64,000 nucleotides of DNA from Aciditerrimonas ferrireducens (GTDB lineage: Bacteria > Actinomycetota > Acidimicrobiia > Acidimicrobiales > UBA8190), in NCBI RefSeq assembly GCF_023130475.1, contig NZ_JAKHEX010000001.1:186001-250000 (forward strand), given 5' to 3'. A program made the translations under genes and the position numbers. Of this stretch, positions 55,509-64,000 are shown in pieces (the stretch's first letter is position 1; every line of letters starts with the position of its first letter). The notes under the pieces are model-generated. The model searched no databases and was not told the DNA's origin. It saw only the letters and a list, made by a program, of their open reading frames with translations.

Positions 55509-55704
55509 CTCCGCTCGGCTCGCCGGGCGGCCGGCCGAGGCTGACGCCCCTGCCCGGCAGACATGTCGACGTCCCCGGGCGCCCGCCCCTGGCGGGGACC
55601 CCGGGGCGCACCAGGTGCGGCGCTCCGCTCGGGCACCCGGGCGGAGCGTTGGCGTGCGAGGGCAGCTGCCCGGCGCAAGACGAGACGGAGAGGACCACGG
55701 GAAG

Positions 55705-56367
55705 GTGGCGACGAAGGCGATCGTGGGCGAGAAGCTCGGGATGACCCAGGTCTGGGACGACCAGCAACGGGTCGTGCCCGTCACCGTGCTCCGGGTCGCG
55801 CCCGCCCGGGTGGTGCAGGTCAAGACGCCCGAGAAGGAGGGCTACGCGGCCCTGCAGGTGACCTGGGGGGTCCGCCGGCCCTCCACCTTGACGAAACCGG
55901 AGCGAGGGCACTACGAGAAGGCCGGGGTGGAGCCGGGTCGGCGGCTGCTGGAGCTCCGGCTGGACGACGCCTCGGGCTACCAGGTGGGCCAGCAGCTCGA
56001 CGCCGGTCTGCTGAGCGCCGGCGAGCGGGTGGACGCCATCGCGGTGTCCAAGGGCAAGGGGTTCGCCGGGGGCATGAAGCGGCACCACTTCCGGGGCCAG
56101 GGGGCAGCCCACGGCAACCACAAGAAGCACCGGGCCCCCGGGTCGGTGGGGGCCTGTGCTACCCCGGCCCGGGTCTTCAAGGGGACCCGGATGGCTGGTC
56201 GCCTGGGCGGTCGCCGGGTGACCACCTTGAACCTCCAGGTGGTCACGGCCGACCCGGAGCGGGAGCTGGTGGTGGTGAAGGGGGCCGTCCCCGGTCCGAA
56301 GGGAGCGGTGGTGATCCTGCGGAGCACCGTGAAGGCGCCGGCGGCTCGACAGGAGCGTTCGGCATGA
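55705..56367 (+). CDS. rplC: Ribosomal protein L3
   Basis: 220 residues, peptidyl-transferase-side protein. IVGEKLGMTQVWDDQQRVVP, VSKGKGFAGGMKRHHFRGQG, SVGACATPARVFKGTRMAG and GRRVTTLNLQVV match. GTG 55705 was chosen as the first codon of the conserved start VATKAIVGEK; GGAGAGGACCACGGGAAG lies upstream. The stop overlaps rplD by ATGA. Confidence 0.97.
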   Translation: MATKAIVGEKLGMTQVWDDQQRVVPVTVLRVAPARVVQVKTPEKEGYAALQVTWGVRRPSTLTKPERGHYEKAGVEPGRRLLELRLDDASGYQVGQQLDAGLLSAGERVDAIAVSKGKGFAGGMKRHHFRGQGAAHGNHKKHRAPGSVGACATPARVFKGTRMAGRLGGRRVTTLNLQVVTADPERELVVVKGAVPGPKGAVVILRSTVKAPAARQERSA

Positions 56368-57146
56368 GCGAGGGCACCGTTCTCGCAGAGCGAAGCGCCC
56401 GGCGGGCTCGGGTCCGTCCAGCCCCGGTCGCCCGGACCGTGACGAAGCGGTCTATGGACGGCAGCGCCCAGGGCGAGCTCGTCCTGGCGCCCGAGGTCTT
56501 CGGTATCCAGCCCAACCTGGCGGTCCTCCACCAGGTGGTCACGGCCCAGCTGGCGGCGGCCAGGGCTGGGACCCAGTCGACGAAGACCCGAGCCGAGGTG
56601 GCGGGGGGCGGCGCGAAGCCCTTCCGGCAAAAGGGCCTCGGGCGTGCCCGGCAGGGCTCGATCCGGGCCCCCCAGTGGGTCGGTGGCGGGGTGGCCCTGG
56701 GTCCGAAGCCCCGGAGCTACCGCCAGCGAACCCCGAAGAAGATGATCCGTCTGGCCCTCCACTCGGCCCTGGCCGACCGGGCGGCGGAGGGGCGGGTCTG
56801 CGTGCTGGACCGCTGGCAGTTCGAGCAGCCCTCGACGAAGCGGGCCAAGGCGGCCCTCGCCGCCCTGGGCCTGCGGGGCCGGGTCCTCGTGGTCGTCGGC
56901 CCCGAGGACGACCTGGCGGCCCGCTCCCTGCGCAACCTGCCGGAGGTCCAGCTGGTGGCTGCTGGGGAGCTGAACGCCTACGACGTGCTGCGCAGCGACT
57001 GGGTGCTGTTCACCGAGGCGACCCTGCCGGGCGCGGAGGGGAGGGGCGCTGCGGCTGAGCCGCCGTCCTCGGCGTCGCTGGCAGCGGCCCCCGAGGTCCC
57101 GGCCAGCGCCGAGCAGTCCGAGGCCGAGGAGGGCGGCGAGTCATGA
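56364..57146 (+). CDS. rplD: Ribosomal protein L4
   Basis: 260 residues. GIQPNLAVLHQVVTAQLAAA, AGTQSTKTRAEVAGGGAKPF, RQKGLGRARQGSIRAPQWVG (tunnel loop) and LNAYDVLRSDWVLFTEATL match. About 35 residues at the N-terminus and 40 Ala/Glu/Ser-rich residues at the C-terminus go beyond the usual length. Overlaps with rplC and rplW are both ATGA. Confidence 0.96.
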   Translation: MSEGTVLAERSARRARVRPAPVARTVTKRSMDGSAQGELVLAPEVFGIQPNLAVLHQVVTAQLAAARAGTQSTKTRAEVAGGGAKPFRQKGLGRARQGSIRAPQWVGGGVALGPKPRSYRQRTPKKMIRLALHSALADRAAEGRVCVLDRWQFEQPSTKRAKAALAALGLRGRVLVVVGPEDDLAARSLRNLPEVQLVAAGELNAYDVLRSDWVLFTEATLPGAEGRGAAAEPPSSASLAAAPEVPASAEQSEAEEGGES

Positions 57147-57436
57147 AAGCAGCTGAGCAGGTCCTGCTCCGGCCGGTGATCTCCGAGAAGACCTACGGCC
57201 TCATGGACCGGGGGGTCTACGTCTTCGAGGTGGCACGCGACGCCACGAAGGTCGACGTCCGCACGGCCGTCGAACGGATCTTCGGGGTCCGGGTCGCCAA
57301 GGTCAACACCTTGGTCCGCAAGGGCAAGCAGCGCCGAAACCGCCGCACTGGCGTGGTGGGGCGGACGCCAACCGTGAAGCGGGCGGTCGTGAGCCTGGCG
57401 GGCGGGGACCGCATCGACCTGTTCGAGCAGAGCTGA
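57143..57436 (+). CDS. rplW: Ribosomal protein L23
   Basis: 97 residues, at the tunnel exit, docking site for trigger factor and [43 protein letters not shown] and [20 protein letters not shown] match; no tail. Confidence 0.97.
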   Translation: MKAAEQVLLRPVISEKTYGLMDRGVYVFEVARDATKVDVRTAVERIFGVRVAKVNTLVRKGKQRRNRRTGVVGRTPTVKRAVVSLAGGDRIDLFEQS

Positions 57437-57449
57437 GGAGTCGGGTCCG

Positions 57450-58253
57450 ATGTCGTTGCGCAAGCGCAAGCCCACGAGCCCCGGCCGGCGGTTCCAGACG
57501 GTCTCGGACTTCGCCGAGATCACGCGGTCCCGTCCCGAGCGCTCCCTGGTCGTGCCCCTGCCGAGCACCGGGGGCCGCAACGCCCAGGGCCGCAAGACCG
57601 CCCGGCACCGGGGCGGTGGCCACAAGCGGCAGTACCGCATCATCGACTTCCGGCGGGACAAGGACGGCGTCCCGGCGAAGGTGGCGGCCATCGAGTACGA
57701 CCCCAACCGCAACGCCCGCATCGCCCTGCTCCACTACCTGGACGGCGAGAAGCGCTACATCCTGGCTCCGGCCCAGGTGAAGGTGGGCGACGTCCTCCAA
57801 AGCGGGCAGGGGGCCGAGATCCGACCGGGCAACGCCATGCCCCTGCGCTACGTGCCGGTGGGCTCGACGGTCCACAACATCGAGCTCCGTCCCGGCCAGG
57901 GCGGCAAGCTGGCCCGGGGGGCGGGCATGAGCGCCCAACTGGTGGCCAAGGAAGGGGCGTACGCCACCCTCCGGCTGCCCTCCACCGAGATGCGCCGGGT
58001 CTCCATCGACTGCCGGGCCACCTTGGGGGTGGTCGGCAACGCGGAGGCCGAGCTGGTCTCCATCGGCAAGGCCGGCCGGAACCGCTGGCGCGGGGTGCGG
58101 CCTCAGACCCGAGGGGTGGCCATGAACCCGGTGGACCACCCCCTGGGGGGTGGGGAGGGCTGGGGCAAGCCCGAGGGGCGGACCCGTCGCCGTCACAAGC
58201 CGTCCGACCGGCTCATCGTCCGTCGCCGGCGCACCAGGGGTGCGCGGCGATGA
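57450..58253 (+). CDS. rplB: Ribosomal protein L2
   Basis: 267 residues, slightly shorter than the usual 275-280. [60 protein letters not shown] and [20 protein letters not shown] (with the conserved His for peptidyl transfer region) match. Confidence 0.97.
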   Translation: MSLRKRKPTSPGRRFQTVSDFAEITRSRPERSLVVPLPSTGGRNAQGRKTARHRGGGHKRQYRIIDFRRDKDGVPAKVAAIEYDPNRNARIALLHYLDGEKRYILAPAQVKVGDVLQSGQGAEIRPGNAMPLRYVPVGSTVHNIELRPGQGGKLARGAGMSAQLVAKEGAYATLRLPSTEMRRVSIDCRATLGVVGNAEAELVSIGKAGRNRWRGVRPQTRGVAMNPVDHPLGGGEGWGKPEGRTRRRHKPSDRLIVRRRRTRGARR

Positions 58254-58292
58254 GCCCCAGCCCGAGGTGGTCGCGGAGGAGAGGACCAGGTC

Positions 58293-58571
58293 ATGCCGCG
58301 TAGCGTGAAGAAGGGGCCGTTCGTCGACGGCCACCTCCTCAAGAAGATCGACGCGCTGAACGCCGCCAACGAGAAGCGGGTCGTGAAGACCTGGTCGCGG
58401 CGCTCGACGATCATTCCCGAGATGGTCGGCCACACCATCGCCGTCCACGACGGCCGCAAGCACGTGCCGATCTACGTCACCGAGTCCATGGTCGGGCACA
58501 AGCTCGGCGAGTTCGCGCCGACGAGGACCTTCCGGTTCCACGCCGGCCAGGAGCGCCAGGGGAGGCGGTGA
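58293..58571 (+). CDS. rpsS: Ribosomal protein S19
   Basis: 92 residues. [40 protein letters not shown] and [20 protein letters not shown] match. ATG 58293 follows GGAGGAGAGG. Stop overlaps rplV by GTGA. Confidence 0.97.
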   Translation: MPRSVKKGPFVDGHLLKKIDALNAANEKRVVKTWSRRSTIIPEMVGHTIAVHDGRKHVPIYVTESMVGHKLGEFAPTRTFRFHAGQERQGRR

Positions 58572-59263
58572 GAGTGGCCGGACCGAAGACCAACGAGCGG
58601 CCCGGCACCCGGGCGGTGCTCCGCCACTGCCGGATGTCGGCCAGCAAGGCCCGGCAGGTGCTCGACCTGGTGCGCGGCGAGGACGTCGACCGGGCCGAGG
58701 AGATCCTCCGGGCCACCCCCAGGGAAGCGGCCCGGGTCGTGGCCAAGGTCCTGGCTTCGGCGGTGGCCAACGCGGCCCACAACGACGGCCTGGACCCCGA
58801 GGAGCTCTACGTCGCGGCCTGCTACGCCGACGAGGGCACCACGCTGAAGCGCTGGCGGCCCCGGGCACGGGGTCGGGCCACCCGGATCCGCAAGCGCAGT
58901 TGCCACATCACGGTCATCGTGGCCCGCCTGCCCGAGGAGCGCCTGGCTCGGCGCCGGGCCAGGGCGGCGTCGACGGCCGCCCAGCGGGCCCGCCGGGTGG
59001 CGGCCAGCCGTCGCGAGGAGGTCCCGGCGCGGGCCCCCGAGGTCGAGGAGCCGACCCCGGAGGAAACGGCCCCCGGTGCGCTGACCGGCGAGGGGAGCGG
59101 CGTGGCGCAGACCGAGTCTGGCCCCGAGTCGACGACCGCCGAGGGCGCCCAGGCGGCCGAGCCGGACCTGGCAGAGGCGAGCGACCACGAAGAGGAGGGC
59201 CAGGCGGCGGCCGCGGAGCCGGCCGGGGCGGCCGAGGACGAGACCGAGGGAACCGAGGACTGA
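58568..59263 (+). CDS. rplV: Ribosomal protein L22 with a long Ala/Glu-rich C-terminal tail
   Basis: 231 residues; the usual length is about 110-130. Residues 1-118 are L22: [60 protein letters not shown] (tunnel hairpin). Residues about 119-231 are first basic ([20 protein letters not shown]), then strongly acidic, Ala/Glu/Pro/Gly-rich and surely disordered. L22 sits near the tunnel exit, so the tail would project from the ribosome. GTG 58568 is coupled to the rpsS stop; GTG 58574 is the alternative. Confidence 0.96.
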   Translation: MRVAGPKTNERPGTRAVLRHCRMSASKARQVLDLVRGEDVDRAEEILRATPREAARVVAKVLASAVANAAHNDGLDPEELYVAACYADEGTTLKRWRPRARGRATRIRKRSCHITVIVARLPEERLARRRARAASTAAQRARRVAASRREEVPARAPEVEEPTPEETAPGALTGEGSGVAQTESGPESTTAEGAQAAEPDLAEASDHEEEGQAAAAEPAGAAEDETEGTED

Positions 59264-59264
59264 G

Positions 59265-60203
59265 ATGGGTCAGAAAGTCAATCCCTACGGCTTCCGGCTG
59301 GGGGTCACCACCGACTGGAAGTCCCGCTGGTTCGAGGAGCGCCACTACCAGGACTTCGTGGTCGAGGACTGGCGGATCCGGCACCTGCTCATGACCCAGC
59401 TGGAGGCGGCGGCCGTCAGCCGGATCGAGATCGAGCGGACCCGGGACCGTCTCCGGGTCGACATCCACACCGCCCGCCCGGGCATCGTCATCGGCCGCCG
59501 GGGGGCCGAGGCCGACCGGCTGAAGCGGGAGCTGGAGCAGCTGACCGGTCTGCGGAACCGGATCCAGCTGAACATCCAGGAGATCAAGCAGCCCGAACTC
59601 GACGCCGCCCTGATCGCCCAGAGCATCGCCGACCAGCTGGCTCGTCGGGTGGCCTTCCGGCGGGCCATGAAGCGGGCCATCCAGACGGTCACGAAGGCCG
59701 GGGCCCAAGGGGTCCGGGTCCAGTGCTCGGGGCGCCTGGGCGGCTCGGAGATGGCCCGGAAGGAGAGCTACCGGGAGGGCCGGGTGCCGCTCCACACCCT
59801 GCGGGCCGACATCGACTACGGCTTCCGGGAGGCCCGGACGACCTTCGGCCGGATCGGCGTGAAGGTCTGGATCTACAAGGGCGACATCCTGCCCTACCGG
59901 CTGGCCAGCGACGAGAAGATCCGGCGGGAAGCAGCCATGGCCGTCGGGGAGACCTCCGGCCAGGCCCGGCCGCGCCGGCTGGTGACCGCGGGCGGCGGGC
60001 GGCGGCGGGCCGGGGCCGGCGAGCCGGGTTCCATCGCGGGGACGGGGGCGCCCGCGGCGCCGACGAGCGCCCCGCTGCCCGGGGCGACTCCGGCCGACGG
60101 GGCCGACGACCTCGAGCGCCTGCTGGCCGAGGAGGAGGAGATCGAGCGGCGGACCCGGGTGGAGCACCACGAGGCCCCCCACTTCCGGAAGGAGGCCGAC
60201 TGA
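59265..60203 (+). CDS. rpsC: Ribosomal protein S3 with an extended C-terminal tail
   Basis: 312 residues; common length is 210-275. Residues 1-215 are S3: [20 protein letters not shown], the KH domain [20 protein letters not shown] and [20 protein letters not shown]. The tail (about 216-312) is Gly/Ala/Pro then acidic ([20 protein letters not shown]). S3 lines the mRNA entry. Confidence 0.97.
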   Translation: MGQKVNPYGFRLGVTTDWKSRWFEERHYQDFVVEDWRIRHLLMTQLEAAAVSRIEIERTRDRLRVDIHTARPGIVIGRRGAEADRLKRELEQLTGLRNRIQLNIQEIKQPELDAALIAQSIADQLARRVAFRRAMKRAIQTVTKAGAQGVRVQCSGRLGGSEMARKESYREGRVPLHTLRADIDYGFREARTTFGRIGVKVWIYKGDILPYRLASDEKIRREAAMAVGETSGQARPRRLVTAGGGRRRAGAGEPGSIAGTGAPAAPTSAPLPGATPADGADDLERLLAEEEEIERRTRVEHHEAPHFRKEAD

Positions 60204-60204
60204 G

Positions 60205-60642
60205 ATGCTCATGCCCCGCAAGGTCCGGCACCGCAAGCAGCAGCGGGGCCGGCTGACCGGACAGGCCAAGGGTGGGACGACCGTCACGTTCGGGGACTAC
60301 GGCATCCAGGCCCTCGAGCCCGGTTGGCTGACCGCTCGGCAGATCGAGGCGGCTCGAATCGCCATGACCCGCCACGTCCGCCGAGGCGGCAAGGTGTGGA
60401 TCCGGGTCTTCCCGGACAAGCCGGTCACGAAGAAGCCGGCCGAGACCCGCATGGGGTCCGGCAAGGGCAACCCCGAGCACTGGGTGGCCGTGGTCCGACC
60501 CGGCCGGATCCTCTTCGAGCTGGCCGGGGTGGACCCGGAGCTGGCCCGGGGGGCCATGGAGCGGGCCATCCAGAAGCTGCCCATGAAGGCGAAGTTCGTC
60601 GTGCGTCCCGGCAGCCACGGGACGCCCGAGGTGGAGGTCTGA
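60205..60642 (+). CDS. rplP: Ribosomal protein L16
   Basis: 145 residues, A-site finger and CP region. [40 protein letters not shown] and [20 protein letters not shown] (the Arg that becomes hydroxylated in some species) match. Confidence 0.97.
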   Translation: MLMPRKVRHRKQQRGRLTGQAKGGTTVTFGDYGIQALEPGWLTARQIEAARIAMTRHVRRGGKVWIRVFPDKPVTKKPAETRMGSGKGNPEHWVAVVRPGRILFELAGVDPELARGAMERAIQKLPMKAKFVVRPGSHGTPEVEV

Positions 60643-60643
60643 G

Positions 60644-61021
60644 ATGGTCCGGGCAGACGAGCTCAGGACCCTGGACGACGAGGAGCTCGAGGGCCGGCTG
60701 GCCGAGCTCCGCCGGGAGCTGCTGAACCTGCGCTTCCAGCTGGCCACCGGCCAGCTGGACAACGTCGCCCGGATCGGCCAGGTCCGCCGGGACGTGGCCC
60801 GGGTCCTCACGGTCCTGCGGGAGCGGGACATCGAGGTGGCCGAAGCCGACCTGGCTGCTGCGGGCCACGCGCCGGCCCTGCTGGCCCAGGCCCGCCAGCG
60901 GGCCGAGGAGCAGGCGGCGGCCCGGGCGGCGGCGGACGAGGCGGCGGTGGACGCCTCGGACCAGGGCGAGCAGGCGGCCGAGGACGACCCGGCTGAGCAG
61001 GCCGAGGAGGAGGCAGAGTGA
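60644..61021 (+). CDS. rpmC: Ribosomal protein L29 with an Ala/Glu-rich tail
   Basis: 125 residues; the usual length is 65-80. Residues 1-68 are the L29 helical hairpin: [53 protein letters not shown]. The rest is Ala/Glu/Asp-rich. L29 lies at the tunnel exit close to L23, so this tail would also be outside. GTGA overlap with rpsQ. Confidence 0.95.
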   Translation: MVRADELRTLDDEELEGRLAELRRELLNLRFQLATGQLDNVARIGQVRRDVARVLTVLRERDIEVAEADLAAAGHAPALLAQARQRAEEQAAARAAADEAAVDASDQGEQAAEDDPAEQAEEEAE

Positions 61022-61341
61022 GCGAGGACCAGGCAGCCCCGGTGGCGCCGTCGGCCACCCCGGCCTCGGGGGCGAGCGGCGCACCGTCGGCCGGTCGGGG
61101 CCAGCGGAAGGTCCGGGAGGGCACGGTGGTGTCCGACAAGATGACCCGGACGGTGGTGGTGGCCGTGGTCGAGCGGGTCCGCCACCCCCGCTACGGCAAG
61201 ACCGTGCAGCGGACCACGAAGCTCTACGCCGACGACCAGCTCGAGGCCCGGGTCGGCGACCGGGTCCGGGTCATGGAGACCCGACCCCTCTCCCGGCTCA
61301 AGCGCTGGCGGGTCACGGAGATCTTGGAGCGTGCACGATGA
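61018..61341 (+). CDS. rpsQ: Ribosomal protein S17
   Basis: 107 residues. An Ala/Ser/Pro-rich N-terminal extension (1-30) precedes the OB-fold: [39 protein letters not shown] and [20 protein letters not shown]. Confidence 0.96.
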   Translation: MSEDQAAPVAPSATPASGASGAPSAGRGQRKVREGTVVSDKMTRTVVVAVVERVRHPRYGKTVQRTTKLYADDQLEARVGDRVRVMETRPLSRLKRWRVTEILERAR

Positions 61342-61706
61342 TCCAGCAGGAGTCCCGACTGAAGGTGGCCGACAACTCGGGGGCCCGGGAGGTGCTCTGC
61401 ATCAAGGTCCTCGGCGGTTCGGGCCGGCGCTACGCCAGCATCGGGGACGTCTTCGTGGCCACCGTGAAGGACGCCATCCCCGGGGCGGCGGTGAAGAAGG
61501 GCGACGTGGTCAAGTGCGTGGTGGTCCGGACGGCCAAGGAGAAGCGACGGCCCGACGGGAGCTACATCCGCTTCGACGAGAACGCGGCGGTCCTCATCAA
61601 CGACCAGCAGCAGCCCCGGGGGACCCGCATCTTCGGGCCCGTGGGCCGCGAGCTGCGGGACAAGCGGTTCATGCGCATCGTGTCCCTGGCCCCGGAGGTG
61701 CTCTGA
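61338..61706 (+). CDS. rplN: Ribosomal protein L14
   Basis: 122 residues. [40 protein letters not shown] and [20 protein letters not shown] match. Overlaps both neighbours by a few bases. Confidence 0.98.
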   Translation: MIQQESRLKVADNSGAREVLCIKVLGGSGRRYASIGDVFVATVKDAIPGAAVKKGDVVKCVVVRTAKEKRRPDGSYIRFDENAAVLINDQQQPRGTRIFGPVGRELRDKRFMRIVSLAPEVL

Positions 61707-62014
61707 TGCGGGTTCGCAAGGGCGACCTCGTCGAGGTCCTCTCGGGCAAGCAGCGGGGCAAGCGCGGCCGGGTCATGGTGGCGCTGCCCAAGGAGGGCCG
61801 GGTGATCGTGGACGGGGCCAACATGGTCAAGCGCCACACCAAGCCCCGGGGCGCCACCATGCAGGGCGGCATCATCGACAAGGACATGCCCCTGCCGGTG
61901 AGCGCCGTCGGCGTGGTCTGCCCGGCGTGCTCGAAGCCGACCCGCATCGGGGTCCGGTTCGACGACCAGGGCCGCAAGGTCCGGGTCTGCCGGAAGTGCG
62001 GAGGGGACCTGTGA
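61706..62014 (+). CDS. rplX: Ribosomal protein L24
   Basis: 102 residues. A KOW domain ([20 protein letters not shown]), [20 protein letters not shown], and a [13 protein letters not shown] with CRKCGG zinc-ribbon-like ending. ATG 61706 shares one base with the rplN stop. Confidence 0.96.
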   Translation: MRVRKGDLVEVLSGKQRGKRGRVMVALPKEGRVIVDGANMVKRHTKPRGATMQGGIIDKDMPLPVSAVGVVCPACSKPTRIGVRFDDQGRKVRVCRKCGGDL

Positions 62015-62583
62015 GCGCGCCCACCCTCGCCGAGCGGCCCCGGCTCAAGCAGCGCTACGACGCCGAGATCCGCCAGCGGCTCCAGCAGGAGCTGGGCCTG
62101 CGCAACGTCATGCAGGTCCCCCGGCTCGAGAAGATCGTCGTGAACATGGGGGTTGGCCGGGCCGCCCAGTCCCCCTCGCTCCTGGAGGGGGCCCTGCGGG
62201 ACCTGGCCACCATCACCGGGCAGAAACCCTTGGTGACCAAGGCCCGGCGGTCCATCGCCGGCTTCAAGCTGCGCGAGGGCATGGCCATCGGGGCCAAGGT
62301 CACCCTCCGAGGCGACCGGGCCTGGGAGTTCCTGGACCGGCTGATCTCGATCGCCATCCCCCGCATCCGAGACTTCCGGGGCCTCTCCCCGCGGTCCTTC
62401 GACGGGCGGGGCAATTACACCTTCGGCGTGACCGAGCAGCTCATCTTCCCCGAGGTCGACTACGACAGCGTCGACCAGGTGCGAGGCATGGACATCACCA
62501 TCTGCACGACCGCCCGGACGGACGAGGAGGGCCGGGCCTTCCTCCGGGCGTTCGGCTTCCCCTTCAGGCAGGAGGGCGTCTGA
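62011..62583 (+). CDS. rplE: Ribosomal protein L5
   Basis: 190 residues. [56 protein letters not shown] and [20 protein letters not shown] match. GTG 62011 overlaps the rplX stop. Confidence 0.97.
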   Translation: MSAPTLAERPRLKQRYDAEIRQRLQQELGLRNVMQVPRLEKIVVNMGVGRAAQSPSLLEGALRDLATITGQKPLVTKARRSIAGFKLREGMAIGAKVTLRGDRAWEFLDRLISIAIPRIRDFRGLSPRSFDGRGNYTFGVTEQLIFPEVDYDSVDQVRGMDITICTTARTDEEGRAFLRAFGFPFRQEGV

Positions 62584-62587
62584 CCCC

Positions 62588-62773
62588 ATGGCCAAGAAAG
62601 CGCTGATCCAGAAGCAGCAGCGAACCCCGAAGTTCAAGGTGCGGGCCTACAGCCGGTGCCGGCGCTGCGGACGGCCCCACTCGGTGTACCGCAAGTTCGG
62701 GCTCTGCCGGATCTGCCTGCGGGTGATGGTGCACGCCGGCGAGGTGCCGGGCGTGACGAAGGCCAGCTGGTGA
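62588..62773 (+). CDS. rpsZ: Ribosomal protein S14, zinc-binding type
   Basis: 61 residues, short zinc-containing form. Four cysteines in [18 protein letters not shown] and [20 protein letters not shown] form the zinc site, unlike the three-Cys L33 upstream. Place between rplE and rpsH is the usual one. Confidence 0.97.
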   Translation: MAKKALIQKQQRTPKFKVRAYSRCRRCGRPHSVYRKFGLCRICLRVMVHAGEVPGVTKASW

Positions 62774-62789
62774 GGGGAGGGACAGGCCT

Positions 62790-63194
62790 GTGACCATGAC
62801 CGACCCCATCGCCGACATGCTGACCCGGATTCGCAACGCCAACATGGCGATGCACGACACCGTCAGCATGCCCAGCTCCAAGCTCAAGGAAGCCCTGGCC
62901 AGCATCTTGGTCAAGGAGGGCTACATCGAGGGCTACGAGGTCACCCCGGCGCCCAAGGGGCCCGGCTCGGTGCTGCGCATCAAGATGAAGTACGCCCCCG
63001 ACCGCACCCGGACCATCGGGGGCCTGCGTCGGGTCTCGAAGCCGGGGCTCCGCATCTACGCCCAGGCCGACCGTCTGCCCCGGGTCCTGGGCGGCATGGG
63101 GGTGGCGGTGGTCTCCACCAGCCAAGGGCTCATGACCGACAAGGAGGCCCGGCGGCGCCGGGTCGGTGGCGAGGTGCTCTGCTATGTCTGGTGA
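62790..63194 (+). CDS. rpsH: Ribosomal protein S8
   Basis: 134 residues. [20 protein letters not shown] and [20 protein letters not shown] with [14 protein letters not shown] are diagnostic. GTG 62790 has GGGAGGG nine bases upstream; ATG 62796 in the same frame begins the family consensus MTDPIAD. Confidence 0.97.
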   Translation: MTMTDPIADMLTRIRNANMAMHDTVSMPSSKLKEALASILVKEGYIEGYEVTPAPKGPGSVLRIKMKYAPDRTRTIGGLRRVSKPGLRIYAQADRLPRVLGGMGVAVVSTSQGLMTDKEARRRRVGGEVLCYVW

Positions 63195-63206
63195 GGAGGT
63201 CCGCTG

Positions 63207-63746
63207 ATGTCCCGCATCGGCCGCGCCCCGGTGCCGTTGCCGGCCGGGGTCACCGTGGGGGTGGAGGGCCGGCTGGTCACCGTCCAGGGGCCCCAGGGAA
63301 CGCTGACCCATGAGCTCCCCGAGCCCATCTCGGTCCGCCAGGAGGACGGCCAGCTGCTCGTCGAGCGGGCGAACGACGAGCGGCGCAGCCGGGCCCTCCA
63401 CGGCCTGACCCGGACCCTGGTGGCCAACATGGTCACCGGGGTGACCCAGGGGTTCGCCAAGGAGCTGGAGATCGTTGGGGTGGGTTACCGGGCCCAGGCC
63501 AAGGGGCAAAACGCCCTGGAGCTGGCCCTCGGGTTCTCCCACCCGGTCGAGGTGCAGGCCCCCGAGGGCATCAGCTTCGAGGTGCCCACCCCCACCCGGA
63601 TCGTGGTCCGGGGGATCGACAAGTGCAAGGTCGGCCAGGTGGCCGCCGACATCCGCAAGATCCGCAAGCCCGAGCCGTACAAGGGCAAGGGCGTGCGCTA
63701 CGCCGGCGAGCGCGTCCTGCGCAAGGCCGGGAAGGCGGCGAAGTGA
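63207..63746 (+). CDS. rplF: Ribosomal protein L6
   Basis: 179 residues. [60 protein letters not shown] and [20 protein letters not shown] match. Confidence 0.98.
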   Translation: MSRIGRAPVPLPAGVTVGVEGRLVTVQGPQGTLTHELPEPISVRQEDGQLLVERANDERRSRALHGLTRTLVANMVTGVTQGFAKELEIVGVGYRAQAKGQNALELALGFSHPVEVQAPEGISFEVPTPTRIVVRGIDKCKVGQVAADIRKIRKPEPYKGKGVRYAGERVLRKAGKAAK

Positions 63747-63747
63747 G

Positions 63748-64000
63748 ATGAGCCTGACAGCGAAGCACAAGCGGGAGCTCAGGCAGCGCCGGCACCAGCG
63801 GGTCCGGCGCCGGGTCCAGGGCACGAGCACCCGTCCCCGCCTGGCCGTCTTCCGCTCGGCCCGACACATCAGCGCCCAGGTCATCGACGACAGCGCGGGC
63901 CGGACCCTGGCGGCCGCCTCGACCGTCGAGCCGGCCCTCCGGGACAAGCCGGGCGGCAACGTGGCCGCTGCCCGCGAGGTCGGCCGGCTGGTGGCCGAGC
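63748..64000 (+). CDS. rplR: Ribosomal protein L18, 3' end outside window
   Basis: 84 residues visible, cut by the right edge. [40 protein letters not shown] and [15 protein letters not shown] match L18, the 5S rRNA-binding protein. ATG 63748 is one base after the rplF stop. Confidence 0.96.
   Translation, partial: MSLTAKHKRELRQRRHQRVRRRVQGTSTRPRLAVFRSARHISAQVIDDSAGRTLAAASTVEPALRDKPGGNVAAAREVGRLVAE

Larger units (their letters stand above)
55340..55704 (+). other. 365-base gap between rpsJ and rplC
   Basis: No convincing gene. It holds a perfect GC-rich hairpin (55363-55388), GC-rich runs with the repeated word GGCCCGAGGACCGGC near 55402-55432, a promoter (55480-55508) and a leader of about 190 bases. 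Confidence 0.65.

Overview
The window is a GC-rich stretch (roughly 70% by eye) of an actinobacterial chromosome. The ribosomal/RNA-polymerase gene order, frequent GTG starts, a mycothiol-type DinB enzyme, an F420-type Ddn-family reductase, an Rpf-like transglycosylase and an MptB-like mannosyltransferase all point to Actinomycetota. The class Acidimicrobiia or a near relative is my best guess, but this rests on gene content and style, not on a phylogeny.

Layout. 1-1804: 3' end of an ECF sigma factor and a Ser/Thr/Gly-rich single-pass membrane protein, probably its regulator. 1862-11005: a fused 2-oxoacid dehydrogenase E1, a CcdA-type thiol-disulfide transporter, an unrecognised protein, a sigma factor fused to a membrane segment and a large outer domain with a 12-copy hexapeptide repeat, a methyltransferase-glycosylase DNA repair fusion, and an Rpf-like lytic transglycosylase. 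11194-19962: a surface-glycan block of visibly lower GC (double GT2, helical protein, two GT-B transferases, DUF2142 protein, F420-type reductase, flippase). 20202-36578: UDP-sulfoquinovose synthase, an Ig-like surface protein, citrate synthase, acyl-CoA thioesterase II, a b-type cytochrome-like protein, GtrA, CobT, YajQ, tRNA-Tyr, a CPA2 antiporter with two USP domains, a mycothiol-type DinB enzyme, TauE/SafE with DUF1634, MptB and a GNAT.

36727-64000 is the translation/transcription supercluster: tRNA-Thr, tRNA-Met, rpmG, an inserted ECF sigma/anti-sigma pair, tRNA-Trp, secE, nusG, rplK, rplA, rplJ, rplL, rpoB, rpoC, rpsL, rpsG, fusA, tuf, rpsJ, then rplC-rplD-rplW-rplB-rpsS-rplV-rpsC-rplP-rpmC-rpsQ-rplN-rplX-rplE-rpsZ-rpsH-rplF-rplR (cut by the right edge). 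Most genes from rplC on overlap by 1-4 bases or are a few bases apart, so they are translationally coupled. A 365-base gap holding a perfect GC hairpin and a -10-like box splits rpsJ from rplC.

The observations I rate highest are: (a) the sigma factor fused to a membrane-anchored outer domain, with a split version of the same idea at the left edge; (b) a recurring promoter layout in which a TANNNT box lies 6-8 bases upstream of the start codon of nine monocistronic genes, implying leaderless mRNAs, with the same box 6 bases before tRNA-Tyr; (c) tuf and a DUF1634 gene that both carry out-of-frame internal deletions; (d) a UDP-sulfoquinovose synthase next to a lower-GC glycan block; (e) long Ala/Glu-rich tails on L22, S3 and L29; and (f) an ECF sigma/anti-sigma pair inserted between rpmG and tRNA-Trp, the anti-sigma stop codon lying inside the tRNA gene.
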